A stretch of 64,000 nucleotides of DNA from Paractinoplanes toevensis (GCF_018332695.1 NZ_BOQN01000065.1:53070-117069); one strand, 5' to 3'; shown: positions 1 to 9,175, counted from the stretch's first letter. Numbers and translations: made by a program. The notes: generated by a model not told the origin, from the sequence alone.

Positions 1-176
1 CCGTCGGCCGCGGTGATGTCGACCTGTACGGGGTGAACCGCCAGGTCTTTCAGTTCGGGAGGGATGGTGCGGGATCCGGTGACGACGTTGGCGCCCTCGT
101 CGGCGAGTGCCTTGGCGACGGCCAGCCCGATGCCTTTGCTGGCGCCGGTCACGACCGCGGTTTTGCCCTGGAGCAT
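1..176 (-). CDS. SDR-family oxidoreductase, N-terminal part (cut by window edge)
   Basis: Only the first 58 codons lie in the window. They begin MLQGKTAVVTGASKGIG, which holds the Rossmann dinucleotide-binding motif TGxxxGIG (residues 10-17) of short-chain dehydrogenases; later a conserved D-I follows the second beta strand region (VQVDITAAD). The enzyme should be a soluble NAD(P)-dependent oxidoreductase; the substrate cannot be told because the catalytic YxxxK part is outside the window. A GGGGGA ribosome site sits 6-7 nt before the ATG. The start is only 10 nt after the stop of the upstream hydrolase gene, so the two are probably one operon. Confidence 0.85.
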   Translation of the reverse strand, partial: MLQGKTAVVTGASKGIGLAVAKALADEGANVVTGSRTIPPELKDLAVHPVQVDITAAD

Positions 177-186
177 GGCGTTCCCC

Positions 187-975
187 CTAGAGACCGTGTC
201 GCTGGAGCCAGGCGAGCGAGGCGTCGGCCACGTCGCGCCAGCCGTGGTCGATGGTCAGCGAGTGGCCGCGATCCGGGAATTCGAGCAGGTCGGTGACCGC
301 GTCGGAGTGCCGGTACTGCTTCAGCGTCGCGCGGGTGACCGCTTCCGGCACGGTGTGGTCCTTGCCGCCCATCACCAGCAGCAGCGGACCGCGCAGCTCG
401 TTGGCGGTGTCCACCTTGGCCGGTGAGTACGGGTCGAAGTTCGCCGCGGCCGCCTCGAACAGCGGCTTGCCCGGTGCGGGGATCGCCCACCGGTCGAACA
501 GCGCCCGCGACTCCTCCTCCGGGACGGCGTTGCCGAAGGCGAAGCGGAACTGCTCCGGGGTGAGCGACACGGCGCGGTGCTTGTTGGCCGGGTTCTTGAA
601 GACCGGCAGGGTGGCCCGGAGGGCCGACAGCGGCAGCGGCAGGACGCCCTTGATCTGTGCGGCGTCGACGGCGACCGCGGCGGCGGCGAGGTCCTGGCCG
701 AGGAGCTTCTGGGCGATCATGCCGCCGAAGGAGTGGCCGATGAGGATCGGCTTCTCGCCGAGGTCCGCGATGAGGGCCGCGTAGTGGGCGACCACGTCGT
801 CGATGCCGCGGTCGGCGATCGACTCCGGGTTGGCCCGGGCCTCCTCGACCGTGTCCGGGTCGCCGGGCCAGCCGGGCGCGACGGTCCGGTAGCCGGCCGC
901 GGTGAAGTACTCCTGCCAGGGCTGCCACGAGGTCGCGTGCAGCCAGAGGCCGTGGATGAAGACGATCGTCGCCAT
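187..975 (-). CDS. alpha/beta-fold hydrolase
   Basis: The 262-residue protein opens MATIVFIHGLWLH, the HG oxyanion strand of alpha/beta hydrolases. The nucleophile elbow GHSFGG places Ser82. An acid in GGKDHT (Asp206) and a histidine in DRGHS (His238) complete a full catalytic triad, so an active esterase or lipase-like enzyme is expected. The length is normal for the family. There is no signal peptide, so it is likely cytoplasmic. The open frame extends further upstream, but the MATIV start fits the fold boundary exactly. It precedes an SDR gene by 10 nt, which suggests a small two-step metabolic unit. The substrate is unknown. Confidence 0.87.
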   Translation of the reverse strand: MATIVFIHGLWLHATSWQPWQEYFTAAGYRTVAPGWPGDPDTVEEARANPESIADRGIDDVVAHYAALIADLGEKPILIGHSFGGMIAQKLLGQDLAAAAVAVDAAQIKGVLPLPLSALRATLPVFKNPANKHRAVSLTPEQFRFAFGNAVPEEESRALFDRWAIPAPGKPLFEAAAANFDPYSPAKVDTANELRGPLLLVMGGKDHTVPEAVTRATLKQYRHSDAVTDLLEFPDRGHSLTIDHGWRDVADASLAWLQRHGL

Positions 976-1064
976 GGGCGGATGCTCCGTTCGATCGGTG
1001 TGCTGTCCTGCGCCAGCGCACCATTCGCGGACACCCGTTCGCCCCGGGGAAAGACCCCAGTCCG

Positions 1065-3845
1065 TCAGCCGCCGTGCGGGCCTGGGGTCAGCGCCGCGGC
1101 CAGTTGGCGCCGGGAGGTGACCCCGAGCTTCCGGAAGATCTTGTTGAGGTGGTACTCGACCGTGGATGCCGTGACGAACAGCCGGGTGGCGATCTCCGCG
1201 TTGGTGGCCCCGCCGATGGCCAGCGTCGCCACCTGCAGCTCCTGCGGCGTCAGGCGGGCACCCTCGGGCTCGGAGCGCTTGCGCGCGGACTCGCCGGTGG
1301 CCCGCAGTTCCACCCGGACGCGCTCGGCGAACGCGGCCGCACCCATGGTGGCGAACATGTCGTGCGCGGTCCGCAGTTGCTCGCGCGCGTCGGTCCGCCG
1401 GCCGCGGCGGCGCAGCCATTCGCCGTACACAAGATGGCTGCGGGCGAGGTCGGTGCGCACCTCGGTCCGGCGAAGCTGATCGATGGATTCCTGATACAGA
1501 TCTTCGCCGGCGGAAACCGGGGAGAGCAGGGCTCCGGCCCGGGCCAGGAGACCGCGGGCCCACGGCGTATCCAGGATCGGCGCACGCTGCGCGAGCCGCG
1601 CGAACGCGGCCTCGGCGAGGTCACGGTCGCCGCCGCGCACACCGGCCTCGACGACGTCGGCCAGCCGCCGGTTCGCGTCGCCGCCGGGCAGGTCGTCGGC
1701 GAACACGAGCCGGGTGCTGGCCAGCGCCTCCGGATAACGGCCGAGGCTCAGCTCCAGGATCGTCAGCGCGTGCTGCACGTGGTAGTGCAGGATGCCGTAG
1801 CCGAGCTGATCCACCCACACGCGCTGGATGCGCTCGGCCGTGGCCCGGGCCTCGTCCTCGCGGCCCAGCCAGGCCAGCAGCTCGACACCGCGCTCGCCGT
1901 TCCGGGTCGGCAGGCCGAGCGCCGCGTCCAGCTCGGCGCCCTCGTTCTCGTACGCCTCGGCCTGGCCGAACCGGCCCGCCAGGATCTGCCACGACACCTC
2001 GTTGTCGAGGGTCGTCTTCAGCGCGTGCAGCGCACCGTGGTGGCGGCAGAACGCGTCCATGCGCGCGCCGGCCACCTGGTAGCCGCGGTCGTCGCACAGC
2101 TCCAGGGCGGTCCACACGCCGATCACGCCCATCGGGTCGGCGACCGCGGTCAGATCACCGGTGCACAGCTCCACGACCGCGGCCCGCAGCAGCGGCACCG
2201 CCTCGGCGTAGTCGCCGGCGATCCGGGTGGCGACGGCGTCGAGCAGCAGATCCACGGCGGTCGCCGCACCCGGTTCCGGCCGTGCGGTGCGGAGTGCGGC
2301 CCGGGCGATGTCGATCATCCGGACCCCGACCATCCGGGTCCCGGCCAGGGTGCCGATGTTCAGGGCCTCCCAGAGCATGCCCCGGACCGTACGGTCGTCC
2401 AGCGTGCCGTAGGCGGTCACCGCATCGAGCAGGATCGCCGGTGACCGCCCGACCACGCCGCCGCTGAACAGGTGCACCGCGGCCCGGGTGCGTTGCCCGG
2501 CCGCCCGCAGCGCCGGCTCGGTGAGACCGGGCGTGGCCTGGTCGAGCCGCCGCGCGGCCGAGGCGTTGTCGCCGGTTCGCAGATAGGGCCCGGTGGCGGC
2601 GAGGAACCGCAGGGCACGTCGCTGCGGGTCCTGGGTCAGCTCCGCCGCCCGGGACAGGAACGCGGCCTCGGCGGCGTAACCACCCCGGCCGCGGGCCCGC
2701 TCGGCCGCGTGTTCCAGCTCGTCGGCCACGCCGTCGTCGAGCCCGGCGACCGATTCGGCCAGCTGCCAGGCCCGGCGTTCGGGGTGGTGGTCCCGGTCGG
2801 TGGCCGCGCCGAGCGCGGCGTGCACGGCCCGCCGGTCGGCCGGCGTCGCGGCGTTGTAGATGGCGGACCGGATGAGCGGGTGGCGGATCGCGTACTCCCG
2901 CCCGGGCAGCAGGATGCCGGCCGAGATGGCGGCGTCGAGCGCGGCCGGGTCGAGGCCGAGCCGCTCGGCGGCGCGCCAGAGCACCGCCTGGTCGTCGCCC
3001 GGTGCCGCCGCGACCAGCAGCAGGAGCAGCCGGGTCGGCGCCGGCATGTCGAGCACCTGCCCGGCGAAGTGCGCTTCCAGGCTCCGGCCGATCGGCAGCA
3101 GCTCCGGCAGCACCGACGCGCCGGTCAGCTGCTCGTGCGACAGGGCGCCGGTGGTCTCGATCAGGGCGAGCGGGTTGCCGCCGGTCTCCGCGACGATCCG
3201 GGTCGCGACCTGTGGGTTCAGCTGGCCCGGGGTCAGCGACGTCACGAGGTCGAGGGCGTCGTCGTCGCCCAGCCCGGCCAGCGCGTGCGTGCGCAGCCCG
3301 CGCAGCGCCGCGACCGCGCCGGGTTCGTCCCGGATGCCGACGAGCAGGCCGATGCCGTCGGCACCGAGCCGCCGGCCGACGAACGCGAGGGCGGTCAGGG
3401 ACTCCTGGTCCAGCCAGTGCGCGTCATCGACCAGGCACATCAGCGGTGCGTCGGCGGCGACGTCGGCCAGCAGCGTGAGCGCGGCCAGCCCGACCAGGAA
3501 CAGGTCCGGTGGATCCCCGGCGGCCAGCCCCAGCGCGGTCTCCAGGGCGACACGCTGGGGTTTCGGCAGCCGTTCGAGGCGATCGAGGAACGGCCGCAGC
3601 AGCCGATGCAGCCCGGCGAAGCTCAGGTGCGTCTCCGCCTCGGCGCCCGACGTCCGCGCGATCCGCGGCACGTCCTCGCCGCCGGGCACGGCGTCCACCG
3701 CGTACTCCAGCAGGCGGGTCTTGCCGATGCCGGCCTCACCGACGATGACCAGCGCGGAGCTGCGTCCGTCCCGGACGTCTGCCACGAAAGAGTCCAGGAG
3801 CTGGCGTTCGTCTCGTCGACCGCGCAGCGGTTCGGCTGCGGACAT
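1065..3845 (-). CDS. LuxR-family regulator with N-terminal AAA ATPase (LAL type)
   Basis: The 926-residue protein has the large ATP-binding LuxR (LAL/MalT-like) layout. An N-terminal P-loop GEAGIGKT lies at residues 36-43 and a Walker B LVDDAHWLD at about 138-145. A long helical middle part resembles TPR-like repeats. A C-terminal LuxR helix-turn-helix lies at about 865-920 (LTPQELQVATLA, then TNAEIATRLFVTASTVEYH). Such proteins bind ATP and an inducer, oligomerise and activate promoters, often of catabolic or secondary-metabolite genes. It ends 90 nt before the hydrolase/SDR pair on the same strand, so those are candidate targets, but this is only inference. A -10-like TACGAT ends 7 nt before the ATG, which suggests a leaderless mRNA. 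Confidence 0.92.
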   Translation of the reverse strand: MSAAEPLRGRRDERQLLDSFVADVRDGRSSALVIVGEAGIGKTRLLEYAVDAVPGGEDVPRIARTSGAEAETHLSFAGLHRLLRPFLDRLERLPKPQRVALETALGLAAGDPPDLFLVGLAALTLLADVAADAPLMCLVDDAHWLDQESLTALAFVGRRLGADGIGLLVGIRDEPGAVAALRGLRTHALAGLGDDDALDLVTSLTPGQLNPQVATRIVAETGGNPLALIETTGALSHEQLTGASVLPELLPIGRSLEAHFAGQVLDMPAPTRLLLLLVAAAPGDDQAVLWRAAERLGLDPAALDAAISAGILLPGREYAIRHPLIRSAIYNAATPADRRAVHAALGAATDRDHHPERRAWQLAESVAGLDDGVADELEHAAERARGRGGYAAEAAFLSRAAELTQDPQRRALRFLAATGPYLRTGDNASAARRLDQATPGLTEPALRAAGQRTRAAVHLFSGGVVGRSPAILLDAVTAYGTLDDRTVRGMLWEALNIGTLAGTRMVGVRMIDIARAALRTARPEPGAATAVDLLLDAVATRIAGDYAEAVPLLRAAVVELCTGDLTAVADPMGVIGVWTALELCDDRGYQVAGARMDAFCRHHGALHALKTTLDNEVSWQILAGRFGQAEAYENEGAELDAALGLPTRNGERGVELLAWLGREDEARATAERIQRVWVDQLGYGILHYHVQHALTILELSLGRYPEALASTRLVFADDLPGGDANRRLADVVEAGVRGGDRDLAEAAFARLAQRAPILDTPWARGLLARAGALLSPVSAGEDLYQESIDQLRRTEVRTDLARSHLVYGEWLRRRGRRTDAREQLRTAHDMFATMGAAAFAERVRVELRATGESARKRSEPEGARLTPQELQVATLAIGGATNAEIATRLFVTASTVEYHLNKIFRKLGVTSRRQLAAALTPGPHGG

Positions 3846-3852
3846 GGCAGGA

Positions 3853-3858
3853 ATCGTA
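3853..3858 (-). promoter_or_regulatory. -10 element of the LAL regulator gene
   Basis: On the minus strand TACGAT is followed by 7 nt and then the ATG at 3845. This spacing puts the transcription start at or next to the start codon, the leaderless arrangement seen at many genes in this window. Confidence 0.4.
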
Positions 3859-3860
3859 GT

Positions 3861-5186
3861 TCAGGACGCGATCGGGGCCGGCGCCTCCGCGTAGCGGGTG
3901 CTCAGCCGGCGGTAGGGCCGGCTGCGCAGCGCGGCGGTCGTCGCGATCAGCCCGATCACCCCGGTCAATACGAAGACCAGAGCCAGGCCGCGCTCGGCGC
4001 CGGTGCCGAACCAGCCGCCGATCGTTCGCGCGCCGGCGCCGTCGGTCATGAACGGGATGAAGACGAACTGCGCGACCGGCGAGATCAGGAACGCGGTCAG
4101 CGGCGACGCGGCCTGCTCGACGCTCTGCGCGAAGCCGAAGACTCGGCCCTGCCGCTCGTAGGGGACGACCTTCTGCAGGATGGTCTGCTCAGCCGCCTCG
4201 GCGTACGGCGCGAGGGTCATGTACACGAACAGGCCCGCGCAGAGCAGCACCACCGACGAGCGCAGCGGGAACAACACGGTCACCGCCCAGAGCACCAGGT
4301 TGATCGCCAGGAGTACGCGGACCGGGTTGGCGCTCAGCCCGGTGCGGGCGATCATCAGGCCGCCCAGGATGAAACCGGTGCTGAGCAGACCCCACAACAA
4401 ACCCCAGACCTGGACCGAGACCAGCGACAAGCCGTACGCGTCGAGCAGTGCCATGAAAATGCCGCCGAGCAGGTTGTTGAACGCCGAGAACACGATCAGT
4501 GCGGGCAGGCCGGGCACCGACCGGACGAGCGCGATCGTGCCCCGGAGGTCGACCTGGCGCTTCTGCGTGGCGTCCCGGGCCGGCTCGGGCAGCGACACGA
4601 AACTCAGGTGCAGCAGCGCGCCGCCGAGCACGACCAGGGCGAGCACCAGCACCCAGGTCATCCCGCCGAACGCCACGAGCAGGCCGCTGATCACCGAGGT
4701 GACCAGGATCGACGTGCCCGAGGCGGTGCCGACCAGGCCGTTCGCACGGTCTCGCGACCCCGGCTCGATCAGCACCGTGACCAGCGTGGAGAGCGCGATG
4801 GCCCGTGGGTTGCTCGCGATCACGCCGAGCATCAGCAGCACCACCATGCCCCAGAGCACGGGACTGGCCGGGTCGGTGAACTCGGCGCGGGGCGTGGCCA
4901 GGTAGACGGCGAGAGCCCCCGCATACAGGATCGTCGAGATCAGCGCCGACGCCTGGAGCACCGTTTTCTTCGGGAAGTGGTCGACGAGACTGCCGAACCA
5001 GATGCCGGTGAGCGCGGTCATCACCAGGAAAATGCCGGAGATGACGCCGGTGGCGAACACCGAACGCGTCTCCAGATAGACGTAGAAGGTGATCGCGAAC
5101 CAGACGGTGAAGTTCATGACCGAGACGAGCAGGGTGTTGAGCAGGACCTGGTAGAAAGCCGTTCGGTTGCCCTCGATCACGCTCAC
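3861..5186 (-). CDS. MFS transporter, macrolide-efflux-like
   Basis: The protein of about 441 residues is almost wholly hydrophobic with about twelve membrane segments. It has the cytoplasmic loop signature GSLVDHFPKKTVL between helices 2 and 3 that is typical of drug-efflux major facilitator proteins of the MefA/EntS type. It should export a small molecule using the proton gradient; the substrate is unknown. A TTG at 5192 overlaps the stop of the upstream gene, but AAGGA lies 9 nt before the GTG at 5186 and only 3 nt before the TTG, so GTG is preferred. The tight junction with the upstream gene implies translational coupling. It sits just behind a LAL regulator gene on the same strand. Confidence 0.85.
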   Translation of the reverse strand: MSVIEGNRTAFYQVLLNTLLVSVMNFTVWFAITFYVYLETRSVFATGVISGIFLVMTALTGIWFGSLVDHFPKKTVLQASALISTILYAGALAVYLATPRAEFTDPASPVLWGMVVLLMLGVIASNPRAIALSTLVTVLIEPGSRDRANGLVGTASGTSILVTSVISGLLVAFGGMTWVLVLALVVLGGALLHLSFVSLPEPARDATQKRQVDLRGTIALVRSVPGLPALIVFSAFNNLLGGIFMALLDAYGLSLVSVQVWGLLWGLLSTGFILGGLMIARTGLSANPVRVLLAINLVLWAVTVLFPLRSSVVLLCAGLFVYMTLAPYAEAAEQTILQKVVPYERQGRVFGFAQSVEQAASPLTAFLISPVAQFVFIPFMTDGAGARTIGGWFGTGAERGLALVFVLTGVIGLIATTAALRSRPYRRLSTRYAEAPAPIAS

Positions 5187-5188
5187 CG

Positions 5189-5650
5189 TCAATGGTCCTT
5201 CTTGATGACGAAGTAGGAGCCGCGGATGGTGCCGGCCAGCTTCGACTTCTGCCGGGCGAACTTGAACGACTCGAGTTCCGCGGGGAGCTCCATGCCGTCG
5301 GAGAGCTTGAAGCCGACCGCCCGCTTGCCGCCGTCGTCGACCGTGTACATCACGTTGATCGACAGGCCGTTCTGATAGAAGACGTACGCCATCCGGATGT
5401 TCTCGACCTGGAACTCGGTCGCCTCGAGCGGGGGCGAGGAGATGACCAGGCCGCGTTCCTCCTCGAGGATGCCGCTCACCCAGTCGACGGCCGATTTCGC
5501 GTCACCGGCGGGCTCGACCGTGAAGACGTGGCCGTACTTGTTCTTGAAGTACCGGGCCTCGTTCGCCCGCAGGCCGGCCAGCGCCTCCGCGACCGGCGAC
5601 GACTCCAGCCCGACGGTGGATACGGTCTCGAAGTCGACGACGTAGGCCAT
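5189..5650 (-). CDS. conserved-looking hypothetical protein coupled to the MFS gene
   Basis: I do not recognise a family for this 153-residue soluble protein. It starts MAYVVDFETVST and has a mixed alpha/beta composition with a basic C-terminus (SYFVIKKDH). There is no signal peptide and there are no metal-binding Cys/His clusters. A GGAGGAA site 6-7 nt before the ATG supports this start over the longer open frame. Its stop lies within a few bases of the start of the MFS transporter gene, so the two are almost surely one operon and this protein may act with the exporter or its substrate. That role is inference from position only. Confidence 0.75.
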   Translation of the reverse strand: MAYVVDFETVSTVGLESSPVAEALAGLRANEARYFKNKYGHVFTVEPAGDAKSAVDWVSGILEEERGLVISSPPLEATEFQVENIRMAYVFYQNGLSINVMYTVDDGGKRAVGFKLSDGMELPAELESFKFARQKSKLAGTIRGSYFVIKKDH

Positions 5651-5873
5651 GGCGAGTTCCTCCGCGTGATGTGGGTGCTCGCAGCGAAGGTTACAAGGAT
5701 CCGTCCTGATCCGGGCGCTGTCGATGCGCATTGACATGCGGCGATGCGTCGGTCAGGATCCTTTACGGAACCGGCGTACGCGCTGGGTAGGTCTTTCTCG
5801 GGCGGCTTGGGCACCGCTCATCAACCCCTGTATCGCGGTGTGATGCCGCTGTGCCCTCCGGGAGAGACAGCAT

Positions 5874-7007
5874 ATGACCAGAAGAGTGGTTCTTGTCGTG
5901 ATGGCGATGCTTGCCGGCATCGTCGGATTCGGTTTCGGGGGCGGGACGGCTTCCGCGGCCGTCGGCTCCAGCGTTGCCGTCGGCTACGCCCATACGTGTG
6001 CCATTCCGGCGGACGGGTCCCTGTGGTGCTGGGGTGGAAACTACAGCGGGCAGCTCGGGGACGGCACCACCACCGGGCGGGTCGCCCCGGCCCGGGTCGG
6101 CGACGCCACCAACTGGGCTCGGATCGAGGCCGGGACCAGCTACAACTGCGCGATCCGGGCGGACGGGTCGCTGTGGTGCTGGGGCAGCAACAGCCGCGGG
6201 CAGCTGGGCGACGGCAGCACCACCCGGCGGGCCGCTCCGGTTCGGGTCGGCGACGCCACCAGCTGGGCCCAGGTCAGTGCCGGGGACAGCCACACCTGCG
6301 CCGTACGGACCGACGGCACCCTCTGGTGCTGGGGCTTCAACCGGTTCGGGCAGCTGGGCACCGGTAACTCGAACTATTACGAGACCGCGCCGGTCCGGGT
6401 CGGCGCCGCCAGCAACTGGGCGAGCGTGACGACGGGCTACGCGCACACCTGCGCGGTTCGCACCGACGGCACCCTGTGGTGCTGGGGCGACAGCTCGGCC
6501 GGGCAGCTCGGTCTCGGCTACCTGGGCTACTCGATCACTCCGGCGCAGGTCGGAACGGCCACCACCTGGGCCGGCGTGACGGCCGGGTACACCTTCACCT
6601 GCGCGACCCGCAGCAACGCGACCCTGTGGTGCTTCGGCGAGAACGGGTACGGGCAGCTCGGCGTCAGCGGCACCTACCAGGCCTCGCCGGTGCAGGTCGG
6701 GGCGGGAACCAGCTGGGCCGGCGTCACCGCGGGCCAGGACACCGCCTGCGGGACCGGCACCGACGGCAGCCTGTGGTGCTGGGGCAACAACATGGCCGGT
6801 CAGGTGGGCGACGGCAGCACCACCGCCCGCTACGCGCCGACCCGGGTCGGCACCGCCACCACCTGGACGAACAGCGTGGCGACCTTCTATCACACCTGCG
6901 CGGTGCAGACCGGCGGCAGCGTGTGGTGCTGGGGCAACAACGCCAACGGCCAACTGGGCGACGGCAGCACCACCCAGCAGCCGGCCCCGGTGCGGGTAAA
7001 TCTGTAG
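5874..7007 (+). CDS. secreted RCC1-repeat (beta-propeller) protein
   Basis: The 377-residue protein has a Sec signal peptide (MTRRVVLVVMAMLAG up to about residue 29, TASAA). Seven near-regular repeats of about 50 residues follow, each with a HTCA(V/I)R-DG strand, an (S/T)LWCWG core and a GQLGDG turn. This is the regulator of chromosome condensation (RCC1)/alpha-tubulin-suppressor repeat, which folds into a seven-bladed propeller, and seven repeats would close one ring. Paired cysteines in every blade fit an extracellular disulfide-stabilised protein. A GGGAGA site precedes the ATG by about 8 nt. Its target is unknown. The gene is convergent with an MFS gene and shares a terminator hairpin with it. 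Confidence 0.88.
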   Translation: MTRRVVLVVMAMLAGIVGFGFGGGTASAAVGSSVAVGYAHTCAIPADGSLWCWGGNYSGQLGDGTTTGRVAPARVGDATNWARIEAGTSYNCAIRADGSLWCWGSNSRGQLGDGSTTRRAAPVRVGDATSWAQVSAGDSHTCAVRTDGTLWCWGFNRFGQLGTGNSNYYETAPVRVGAASNWASVTTGYAHTCAVRTDGTLWCWGDSSAGQLGLGYLGYSITPAQVGTATTWAGVTAGYTFTCATRSNATLWCFGENGYGQLGVSGTYQASPVQVGAGTSWAGVTAGQDTACGTGTDGSLWCWGNNMAGQVGDGSTTARYAPTRVGTATTWTNSVATFYHTCAVQTGGSVWCWGNNANGQLGDGSTTQQPAPVRVNL

Positions 7008-7015
7008 AGGAGGGG

Positions 7016-7045
7016 CGGTGACCGGGCCACCCCGCCCGGTCACCG
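7016..7045. terminator. bidirectional terminator hairpin
   Basis: A perfect 12-bp stem (CGGTGACCGGGC with GCCCGGTCACCG) with a 6-nt loop lies between two convergent genes and reaches into the stop codon of the MFS gene. No long T tract follows on either strand, as is common in GC-rich actinobacteria. Confidence 0.65.
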
Positions 7046-8260
7046 TCCGTCGTGCGCGATCCGGGTCAGCTGGGGCCACAGCAGAACCAGGAAGACCGCC
7101 GAACCGGCGAAGGCGAACCAGAACGGCGCGGCCACCCCCCAATGCGTGGCCAGCGTGCCGCCGATCGCCGAGCCGACCACCAGGCCGCCGAAGACGCCGA
7201 TCGTGTTGACGCTGCCCACCCGGCCCTGCAGCTCGGTCGGGACGGCCCGCTGCCGTACGGTCACCGAGGTGGTGCCCCAGATGAAGGCGTGCGCGCCGAA
7301 GACGAAGAACACCAGCATCGCCACCCATGGCGTCGTCGTCACGGCCAGCGTCAGGTGGGTCAGGGTCTCGATGATCAGGCCGATCCGCATCACGTTGCCG
7401 AGGCTGACCCGCGCGGTGATCCAGCCGTACAGACCGGTCCCGAGCAGCCCACCCACCGCCGACACCGTGGTGAGCAGCCCGAACCCGGTCGGTCCCAGGC
7501 CCAGCTGGTCGGTCGCGTAGATCACCAGCACGGCCCACGCCGCCCCGAAGGTCACATTGAAGATCAAAATCGTCAGGACCAGGGTGCGTACGGCGGGATG
7601 GCGCACCGTCCACGCGAGACCCTCACGGATGTCCCGCAGCGCGGGGGACGCCTCCCGGGGCGTGGCGGGCGGCAGCTTGACCCGGGCCACCAGCAGCACC
7701 CCGGCGAAGACCAGGAGAGCCTGCCCGACGAACGGCCAGGCATAGCCGGCCGCGAACAGGAAGGCCCCGAGCGGCGGCCCGGCCAGCTGGTTCAGGGTCA
7801 GGAAGCCGAACTGCATGCGGGCGTTCGCGAGGGCGAGGTCGTCGCGGTGCACGAGCATCGGCGCGAGGGTGGAGCCGGTGTTGTCGGCGTACACCTCGGC
7901 CGTCGCGAGCAGGCCCAGGGCGACCAGGGCCCCGGCCGCGGTCAACTCGTCGAGGGCCAGCGCGACGACCATCGCGGCGAGCACGACGACCCGGCTGCCG
8001 TCGGCCAGGATGATGATCCGGCGCCGGTCGTGGCGGTCCGACAGGACGCCGGCGTGCAGGCCGAAGAGCAGCGGCGGCAGCCAGCGCAGCAGCGCCGCCA
8101 TCGAGATCAGGAACGGGTCGTCGGTGAGCGCCGCCACCAGCAGCGGCCCGGCCGCGATCGCGACGCCGTCCCCGAAGTTGGAGGTCCACGACGAGGCGAG
8201 CAGCCACCGGAAAGAGGTTCCGAGCCGGGTCGGAAGAACACGTTCGGCCACGGTAGTCAC
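7040..8260 (-). CDS. MFS transporter, EntS/drug-exporter-like
   Basis: The 406-residue protein shows about twelve membrane helices. The early motif SSWTSNFGDGVAIAAGP and the loop LHAGVLSDRHDRRRI are characteristic of the EntS-like branch of the major facilitator superfamily, which exports siderophores or drugs. The substrate cannot be told from sequence. The GTG start at 8260 is favoured because a TAGAGT -10 element ends 6 nt upstream. The gene stands alone on its strand: the next genes upstream are a small ORF and a two-component system, so regulation by that system is possible but unproven. Confidence 0.85.
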   Translation of the reverse strand: MTTVAERVLPTRLGTSFRWLLASSWTSNFGDGVAIAAGPLLVAALTDDPFLISMAALLRWLPPLLFGLHAGVLSDRHDRRRIIILADGSRVVVLAAMVVALALDELTAAGALVALGLLATAEVYADNTGSTLAPMLVHRDDLALANARMQFGFLTLNQLAGPPLGAFLFAAGYAWPFVGQALLVFAGVLLVARVKLPPATPREASPALRDIREGLAWTVRHPAVRTLVLTILIFNVTFGAAWAVLVIYATDQLGLGPTGFGLLTTVSAVGGLLGTGLYGWITARVSLGNVMRIGLIIETLTHLTLAVTTTPWVAMLVFFVFGAHAFIWGTTSVTVRQRAVPTELQGRVGSVNTIGVFGGLVVGSAIGGTLATHWGVAAPFWFAFAGSAVFLVLLWPQLTRIAHDGR

Positions 8261-8266
8261 CGCGAG

Positions 8267-8272
8267 ACTCTA
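8267..8272 (-). promoter_or_regulatory. -10 element of the MFS gene
   Basis: TAGAGT on the minus strand is followed by 6 nt and the GTG at 8260, which implies a leaderless transcript. Confidence 0.4.
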
Positions 8273-8317
8273 TGCACACCACCGGCCCGCCGCGACGCAT
8301 TTATCCGGGGCGATGGG

Positions 8318-8512
8318 TCAGGCGTCGTCCTTCTCGCGGTTCCCGTGCAGCTTGTTGATGCCGGCGTTGCTGCTGCCGTTCGCCGGGGTCTCGGACGTCG
8401 GCGGCTCGTCGGTCTGGAACTTTCCGGTCTCCTTGGAGCCGGTGATGAACGTGTCGCCGTGGGCGCCGGCGTTCTCCATGACAATGTTCTCGTGCTCCAC
8501 CTGGTCACTCAT
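8318..8512 (-). CDS. small hydrophilic protein of unknown function
   Basis: The 64-residue ORF encodes an acidic, probably disordered peptide (MSDQVEHENIVMENAGAHGD at its start, ending NREKDDA) with no hydrophobic segment and no cysteine. It begins 21 nt after the response-regulator stop, on the same strand, so it is likely the last gene of that operon. The ribosome site is weak (AGGG very near the ATG). The amino-acid composition differs from the Arg/Ala/Gly-rich noise of random GC-rich frames, which supports it being real. No function can be assigned. Confidence 0.6.
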   Translation of the reverse strand: MSDQVEHENIVMENAGAHGDTFITGSKETGKFQTDEPPTSETPANGSSNAGINKLHGNREKDDA

Positions 8513-8533
8513 AACCCTGGGTTACCCGGGAAA

Positions 8534-9175
8534 TCAGCCTTGAAGCCAGTGCAGCACCGCCAGCACCCGGCGGTTGTCGTGGCCCTGCTGTTCCAGGCCG
8601 AGCTTCTTGAAGATGCTCAGGATGTGCTTCTCGACCGTCTTCTGGCTCAGGAAGAGGGCCTCGGCGACGCCGTTGTTGGAGCGGCCCTCGGCCATGTGTT
8701 GCAGCACCTTGCGTTCCTGGCCGGAGAGCAGGTCGAGGGGGCGTTGCCGGCTCGGGCGGTCCATCAGCCGCTGCACGATCTCGGGATCGATCGCGGTCTG
8801 GCCGCCGGCCACCCGGCGCAGCGCGTCCTCGAGCACCTCGACCCGGCCCACCCGGTCCTTGACGAGGTAGCCGACCCCGGTCGCGCCACCTTCGAGCAGA
8901 CGCACGGCGTACGCCGTCTCGGCGTACGCGGAAAGCAGCAGGATGCCCACCCGGGGGTGCCGGCGCCGGATGCTCTCGGCCGCGTGCAGGCCCTCGGCGC
9001 CGTGCGCCGAGAGGCGAATGTCCATGATCACCACGTCGGGCGGGTCGTCGGCGATGCCGGCGAGGAGTTCCCGTTCGTCGCTCGCCTGGTGGGTGACCTC
9101 GATGCCGAGCTCGCGCAGCAGCGCGGCCAGCCCCTCCCGGAACAGAACCGTGTCGTCGGTGAGGGCTACTCGCAT
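8534..9175 (-). CDS. response regulator, NarL/LuxR type
   Basis: The 213-residue protein has an N-terminal receiver domain with acidic residues at 7-8, the phospho-acceptor Asp52 in VVIMDIRLS, and a Lys in YLVKDRV. A LuxR helix-turn-helix follows at about 150-205 (LLSGQERKVLQHMAEG, then SQKTVEKHILSIFKKLG). It should be phosphorylated by the kinase encoded just upstream, whose reading frame overlaps its start by 10 nt, and then bind promoters. Target genes are not visible; autoregulation and control of the small downstream ORF are reasonable guesses. Confidence 0.93.
   Translation of the reverse strand: MRVALTDDTVLFREGLAALLRELGIEVTHQASDERELLAGIADDPPDVVIMDIRLSAHGAEGLHAAESIRRRHPRVGILLLSAYAETAYAVRLLEGGATGVGYLVKDRVGRVEVLEDALRRVAGGQTAIDPEIVQRLMDRPSRQRPLDLLSGQERKVLQHMAEGRSNNGVAEALFLSQKTVEKHILSIFKKLGLEQQGHDNRRVLAVLHWLQG

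Noticed and set aside
2472..5216. Very long open frame on the plus strand opposite the LuxR and MFS genes
   Set aside because: It is rich in Arg, Gly, Gln and Asp without any domain, and mirrors the codon bias of the real minus-strand genes. Such antisense open frames are expected at this GC content; the same holds for 40639-42525 on the minus strand and others.
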